The notes beneath the pieces are model-generated. The model made no database searches, was not told the origin of the DNA, and saw nothing but the letters and a program-made list of their open reading frames with translations. 64,000 bases of DNA from Cryptomeria japonica (Eukaryota; Streptophyta; Pinopsida; Cupressales; Cupressaceae): positions 472,740,400 to 472,804,399 of the forward strand of contig NC_081406.1 in the NCBI RefSeq assembly GCF_030272615.1, written 5' to 3'. Both the position numbers and the translations under genes were made by a program. This document shows, in pieces, positions 59,268 to 64,000 of the stretch. The number at the start of each line of letters is the position of its first letter. The first letter of the stretch is position 1.

Positions 59268-60729
59268 TTACAGTAGGGAGTTAGGTACAAATATCAATCC
59301 AAATAATTCTCTTATGAAAGACTTGGAACGAAGTGAACCTAAAATGTTGTTGGAACTAACTTTGAATGAACTTTGCTCCCAATCTCCAACTTTTGAGTTC
59401 TTGATTCTAACATGTAACTTTTTTGTCTCTATGTCCGACCTTTCAAAGATGATTGTGGCATCCAATCTCACTAGGATGCTTGGTTGTTCCTTCAGCTTGC
59501 AATTGGCTTTGAACATGAAATTGACGACTTGATGTCTGTAAACTCTAATACATAGAATCAATTTCTCAGCATTTGGAAAAACTTTCTTGGCTTCCCAAGT
59601 GTTCTTAGATTTTAGGGAAAAGTTGGGCATCTAAATATTAGGGTCTGGCATCATCTCCACACCGTCGCATGTGAGAACCCCTATTCCTAGTCTTGGCATT
59701 TGGGTTCCTTTCTCCAAAGCCTAGCATCCCAATTTTGATGCTCCTACTTCCAACATCAAGTCTTGGCATTCAGCGTCCTATCATGATGTCTAAGTCTTAA
59801 TCTAAAGGAAGATGAGCACCAATTTTAAAACTCATCCTTTGAAGGTGCTTTCCATACTGAATTTTCTTCTCTTCTATTAACCTTTGTCATTTATTAAGTA
59901 ATGGCTAATGATTGTAGAACCCAGATTTTTGTACAAAGTATGATCATTGTACTCGAAGCTCTAGATGAAGTCTTTGAAAATGATAAATGAGAAGACCATA
60001 TTATACACATTCCAGGAAACATAACAAAGTAAAATCAATTGCCAGTTTCTTGATTTGGAATTGGAATTTTATTTATCTTCTTTATTTTGTTTTCATCAAC
60101 ATTATTACATTATGTGATCATGTTATTATAATGGTTCCTATATTTATGCATAAATTGTTTCCTATTAACTTTATGGACTTTGAAATTCATTTCTATCAAA
60201 TGGTCTTTTTGATTTTATCTTTGATATAGAATAATTCTCTTGATGAGGTTTACTATGGTTTCAATGACTTATGGTGTGCCACTAGGGCATCCAATATTTT
60301 TAATTAAATGTATATAATTTTATACCCCAATAACCCAAGTGATTAACATGCACACTCATACAGACATAGATAAAGACAAGATACAACACTCAATCAGAAG
60401 ATTGTTATTCCAATGCTAGTTTTAAATTAAATGCTTAAATTTTCTTTTATTTTTTAATTCTTTCCCATATCCAGAAGCAAGAGTAAAATTACTTTCTAAT
60501 GCAATTTTTACCTTCTTGGTTTTAGTTGATGCTATATGGTTAAATGCTTTAATTTACTGATATTGGCAACTCTCACATACTTTGGTGTTTTGTGCCCTTT
60601 ATGTACCTCCAATGTTTATGTTTTTCTAAGGGTATTTATTGATGATTTTACAAATGTGATTGCACTTTGGTTTCTAGTAGATTAATTACTTCTTTTTTTA
60701 ATGTTCTGATACGAGGCTTTCTCTTCCAG
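59268..60729. other. LCYE: end of LCYE intron 2, nothing else recognised
   Basis: AT-rich. A 120-codon minus ORF (59268-59630) lacks recognisable domains. A pyrimidine-rich TTTCTCTTCCAG forms the acceptor at 60729. Confidence 0.5.
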
Positions 60730-60865
60730 CTCTTGGACTTAAAAACTGCATAGAACATGTTTGGAGAGACACTGCAGTGTATCTAAAAAATGACAAACCT
60801 CTACTAATTGGACGTGCTTATGGTCGTGTAAGTCGACGTTTGCTTCGTGAGGAATTGCTGAGAAG
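60730..60865 (+). CDS. LCYE: lycopene epsilon-cyclase, exon 3
   Basis: 136 bases between CTTCCAG|CTC and GAGAAG|GTTTGT. Encodes LGLKNCIEHVWRDTAVYLKN then DKPLLIGRAYGRVSRRLLRE and ELLRR, strongly conserved in plant lycopene cyclases (the IGRAYGRVSR block). Codon phase matches exon 2 (one base carried in) and leaves two bases for exon 4, which lies beyond the window. No stop or frameshift is seen across the three exons, so the gene looks intact here. Confidence 0.95.
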
Positions 60866-61560
60866 GTTTGTTTCCTTTCCATGTTAGTATTTTATGGTGA
60901 TGTACATGTGCAGATATTTAAATGAGTGAATTGGAAGTAATAGAGAAGCTTCCTTTTTGTTCCAAAATAAAATTCGGAGGATATTAATTTCATTTTTTTA
61001 GTATAGATGTTGGAATTATATTAGATTAAAAAACCTTACATCCATTAACTCAAAGTGTTTTTCTCTGAGGAAAATATTTACTCCATCAAATTATTCTAAC
61101 TTCTAACAAGCCTGCGTGCAATATAGAAATTAAACAAATTAAACAACTTTGAACCTCAACTGCAAGGTTTGTAGACCTTACAAACATTCTAGTGACTTAA
61201 GTTTAGAAAAAGGCAAAACACATGCTTTCAAAAGTATGACATATATTCTTTTTTAATGAAGCACACAATCCAAATCAAACACTATTATACTTCACAGAAG
61301 ACCAGATATTATGCTTGGCATTGAATTTCAAAGTTAGAGAGACAGGTCATAGAGCTAGCTGAAGAATTTCGGCTTTATCAATATCCTTATTGGTGGTGAG
61401 CCGTTTGTGCTCTTTAATGGGATGGTAAATTGATTCCTCAAGAAAGAAGTATGGTTTGAAGTTTCTTTGTTTATCCTCTCTATCAATGCAACCACACTAG
61501 GTTGTCTTTCATGGATTAATGATTTTATTGAGTTGCATCTTGTTGTGCATTGCACACACT
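60866..61560 (+). other. LCYE: start of LCYE intron 3
   Basis: Opens with GTTTGT. AT-rich, no element recognised before 61561. The intron is at least 3.1 kb since no further LCYE coding sequence appears before the window ends. Confidence 0.6.
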
Positions 61561-63540
61561 CCCTGTCGCCGACAGGGTCCCCCTATTTTTTTTTTTAGCC
61601 TTCGTCCTGCTGAGTTTCGAATTTTGATTTTTGTCCGCCGTCCCTCTTGTTGGGATCCGGGAGGTGGTGAAGCAGTAACCTTTGCAGTCATTGAAAAAAG
61701 GGCGTGTTTGGACTTTTGAGTCGCATCGCCTGGGAATTCTGCGTGGAGAGTCTCACTTTTTTTTGAATGCCCAAAATCAATCCAAGGGAGATCTAGTCAT
61801 AGCGTAAGCTTGTGAATCTGCAAGGTGAGTTTAACGCCTAAGTTTCAAAGTTTTGAAAAGCTCGCAAAAAGGCCTTATGGCCCGAAAAGACAAGTTAAAT
61901 AAGAGTTGGCAAAATCCCTCAGGAGGTCGATTTTTCGTTTTGAAGTAAAACGTTCAAGTTGAAACCTTCGCAAAAGTTGTCCCTGGGCCAAAAATCGCCT
62001 AAACTCTGAAAAACGCAAACTTCAAAAGTTTTAAAATTCCCTTTAGACCGATTTTCGCCACCCAAGTGAAGTGTCTAAGCTCAAAACCTTTTCAAAGCAC
62101 CTAAGTTTGCCGATTTTCGGGGGTCAGAGGTAAAATGTCAAATGTCTTAAAAAGTTTGCAAAATCGCCTTATGAGCCGAAATTCGGCGAATAGGGGCAAA
62201 ACGTTAAAAAACTAAAAGTTGGCAAAAGAGCGTTTTAGGCCGAAGTTCGGCGATAAAGGGAAAGCGTTAAAAGTGAAGAAAGTTTGCAAAATATCCATAT
62301 GCCCTGAAGTTTGGCGATAAAGGGAAAGCGTTAAAAGTGAAGAAAGTTTGCAAAATATCCATTTGGCCCGAAGTTTGGCGATAAAGGGAAAGCGTTTAAA
62401 GGTGAAGAAAGTTTGCAAATTTTTTAAAATGTCCATTTAAGCCTGAATTTCGGCGAACAGGTAAAACGTTAGAAAAATTGAAAGCTCGCAAAAGGGCCGA
62501 ATTTTGGGGCCCAAGGTAATCGGGGCCCAAGGTGAAACGCGAAACTTAAAGAAACTTTTAAAAAAAAAATCCGTATTGGCTGAAATTCATTGTGCAAAGG
62601 TAAAACGCAAAGATGGAGGAAAGTTTGCATAAGAAGAGAGCAGGACGAAGTTCACGAGGTCAAGTGAAGCATTGAAGCGTAAAACCTTTCGATTTCGCCC
62701 CCAAACCGGTTTTTGCCAGAATGTTGAAACGTTAGACTTTAGCGTTTGCAAGAAAACCTTTCCTTTCCCCAATAATCGCCAGTGATCAGGAAATCGCAAG
62801 AGGAGAAGTTAGGAGTTTTCATGATTTGAAATTTGCAAAAGCCTCCAATGACCGAAATTGCGAGGTAGAGCCTAGGCGGTGTCTTAGGGTTTACGTGTGT
62901 TTCCTCCCGAAAATTGGGCAATTTGAAAATCACGTGAGTTAAAGAAAAGGGCATTTTTGAAGTTTTTAGAATGACCCTGTAGGCCGAGTGTGCACAAAGC
63001 CCTTTTAATTCGAAGTTTGGGGAGACCGCGGGATTGATACCTTGTTTGCCAGGTAAGCTCGCTTTGTCTCCTTTGAAATCATTTAAAATAAATGCAAGAT
63101 TGGTCAAATGTGTTTAAGCAGATAATAGAAAAATCTATTAAATGGTGAAATCCTGTAGACCGCATCTTTTTCCTTTTGAAAGGCATCAAACATAGCATTT
63201 AAAGCAAAGTCTGTCAAGAAAATTAACCCAGGAATGCAAATTTCAGACTTAGGAAATTTTGAACCTCATTCATTTTTGAAAACTGAACTGAAGACTTTGA
63301 GTGCAAATTTAGCAATCATTGAACACCCAAGCCTTGAACCGCATCCAAGTAGTGAATTTTAAACGGAGAGCTTAATAACATTTCATGTCCAAATTAATCA
63401 GGCTCTTTTGCTGAAGCATCGTACTTTCTTCAAATTTCAGTTTTCCATTGATCCTTATGTGCTAATGTCATCCTCTTTTTGACTAACCTGTTTGTTTCCT
63501 TCATCTCGTCTCGTAATCCGCATCCGATTGTGCAGGATAA
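61561..63540 (+). mobile_element. leader of a large retroelement with 64-bp repeats
   Basis: Composition changes sharply at 61561, where a palindrome (CCCTGTCG-C-CGACAGGG) begins. From about 61850 to 62600 runs a degenerate repeat of 64-66 bp (GCCGAAxTTCGGCGAxAAAG...AAAGCGTTAAAAxTGAAGAA...GTTTGCAAAA); copies at 62178, 62242, 62306 and 62370 are exactly 64 apart. Strong donor-like sites AAG|GTGAGT (61825) and CAG|GTAAGC (63053), and an acceptor TTGTGCAG (63535) after a pyrimidine tract, suggest a spliced leader ending five bases before the ORF at 63541. LTR limits and PBS were not identified. Confidence 0.5.
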
Positions 63541-64000
63541 ATGCCTAAATCTGCGGTAGAATCCTCAAAGACGCCTGGTGCAGCCGAAACATCTCGGGTT
63601 TCTAAATCAGACATTCCCCACAAAGGCGAGAAGATGAAATACGATTACCAGAGAGGAGGATTGAGGGAGTCAAAAGTCCAAAGCTTATGGGAAAACATAG
63701 GCGATACTGACTTGGGCCACATAGACATTCAGGACTTTAGAGACCGAGTATATTCTCCTAACGCCTATGGCAAGCCTAGGCGGATGATGGAAAGTGGTAT
63801 CGCCGAGGCAACAGGATTTCCCCCATTAGTGCAGAATTATGAGCTAGTAGTTGAGGCTGCCCGACATTATCAGCCAAAGACCAGATTAGTAGTTCTGGAA
63901 AATATGGTCCTAGCTGACTTCACACCTGAGGCCATTGGTGAAGCATTCGACATCCCGTTCCCGGATAACCCCATTGCGACAACCATAGATGAAGCACAAG
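63541..64000 (+). CDS. start of an unknown, probably retroelement-encoded protein (cut by the window edge)
   Basis: Open from ATG at 63541 to the edge: 153 codons, no stop. It begins MPKSAVESSKTPGAAETSRV, a Ser/Thr/Lys-rich lead, then a globular-looking part (KMKYDYQRGGLRESKVQSLW, FRDRVYSPNAYGKPRRMM, RLVVLENMVLADFTPEAIGE, AFDIPFPDNP). Codon usage is GC-richer than the surrounding intron. No named domain is recognised. Position after a repeat-bearing leader inside LCYE intron 3 points to a transposable element's first ORF (inference). The segment ENMVLADFTPEAIGEAFDIP loosely parallels YLERTHTITKEAIQVVTGF in the broken ORF at 2814-5853. Confidence 0.6.
   Translation, partial: MPKSAVESSKTPGAAETSRVSKSDIPHKGEKMKYDYQRGGLRESKVQSLWENIGDTDLGHIDIQDFRDRVYSPNAYGKPRRMMESGIAEATGFPPLVQNYELVVEAARHYQPKTRLVVLENMVLADFTPEAIGEAFDIPFPDNPIATTIDEAQ

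Larger units (their letters stand above)
41691..60729 (+). other. LCYE: LCYE intron 2 (19,039 bp)
   Basis: Begins GTATGT after GAAG and ends CTCTTCCAG before CTCTTGGA. It contains in order: unassigned DNA to about 44.5 kb, a Gypsy fragment with a TRIM inside its LTR, and a 10.7-kb LTR element carrying a 6.1-kb Copia insertion. Protein continuity across it (FEALGLKNCIEHVWRDT) fixes both ends. Confidence 0.9.

Noticed and set aside
59268-59630. 120-codon minus ORF
   Set aside because: No recognisable motif, no supporting context; sits in intron DNA beside an LTR.

Overview
This window looks like nuclear DNA of a seed plant with a large, repeat-filled genome, most likely a gymnosperm (inference). 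It is AT-rich, has multi-kilobase introns packed with decayed transposable elements, and carries one recognisable host gene. That gene, on the + strand, is the 5' part of lycopene epsilon-cyclase (LCYE/LUT2, carotenoid pathway, plastid). Exon 1 (31838-32137), exon 2 (41519-41690) and exon 3 (60730-60865) join in frame and read as the N-terminal ~40% of the enzyme. They are separated by introns of 9.4 kb and 19.0 kb, and intron 3 runs off the window.

Layout. 1-1415: relic of a copia-like LTR element ending in a head-to-head LTR palindrome. 1418-8780: a complete 7.4-kb, minus-strand, Copia-type element with 1.09-kb LTRs, PBS and PPT. It encodes a coiled-coil, multi-zinc-knuckle gag-like protein and a ~1,010-codon ORF of unknown function (now broken), with no visible pol. 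8781-31333: old intergenic DNA with L1-like LINE remnants (about 11.5-13.9 kb, 16.3-20.4 kb, 30.6-31.3 kb), a solo LTR (20561-21899), a 330-bp foldback (25002-25329), a ghost Copia RT (27.3-28.0 kb) and a 5S-rRNA-derived, Cassandra-like fragment (29594-29680).

Intron 1 of LCYE holds a 507-bp hAT-like element with an 8-bp target duplication (34289-34795), a probable Gypsy LTR ending at 36265, a second hAT-like element full of GACTCG motifs (38662-39508) and a perfect 111-bp tandem duplication near 40.6 kb. Intron 2 holds a chromodomain Gypsy fragment (to 47275) whose LTR was hit by a 333-bp TRIM (45286-45618) with a perfect 5-bp target duplication; each 135-bp LTR of this TRIM carries a tRNA-like pol III promoter. 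It also holds a 10.7-kb gag-protease-only LTR element (48514-59267) interrupted by a 6.1-kb Copia element with 740-bp LTRs (52232-58336). Intron 3 holds the start of another large element: a leader with 64-bp repeats and strong splice signals, then an ORF open to the window edge (63541-64000).

The TEs do not act together with LCYE; they explain the intron size. The least ordinary items are the tRNA-bearing TRIM, the pol-less 7.4-kb element with its unknown ORF, the repeat-bearing leader and ORF at the window end, and the presence of two kinds of pol III-promoter LTR sequence (tRNA-like and 5S-like) in one locus.
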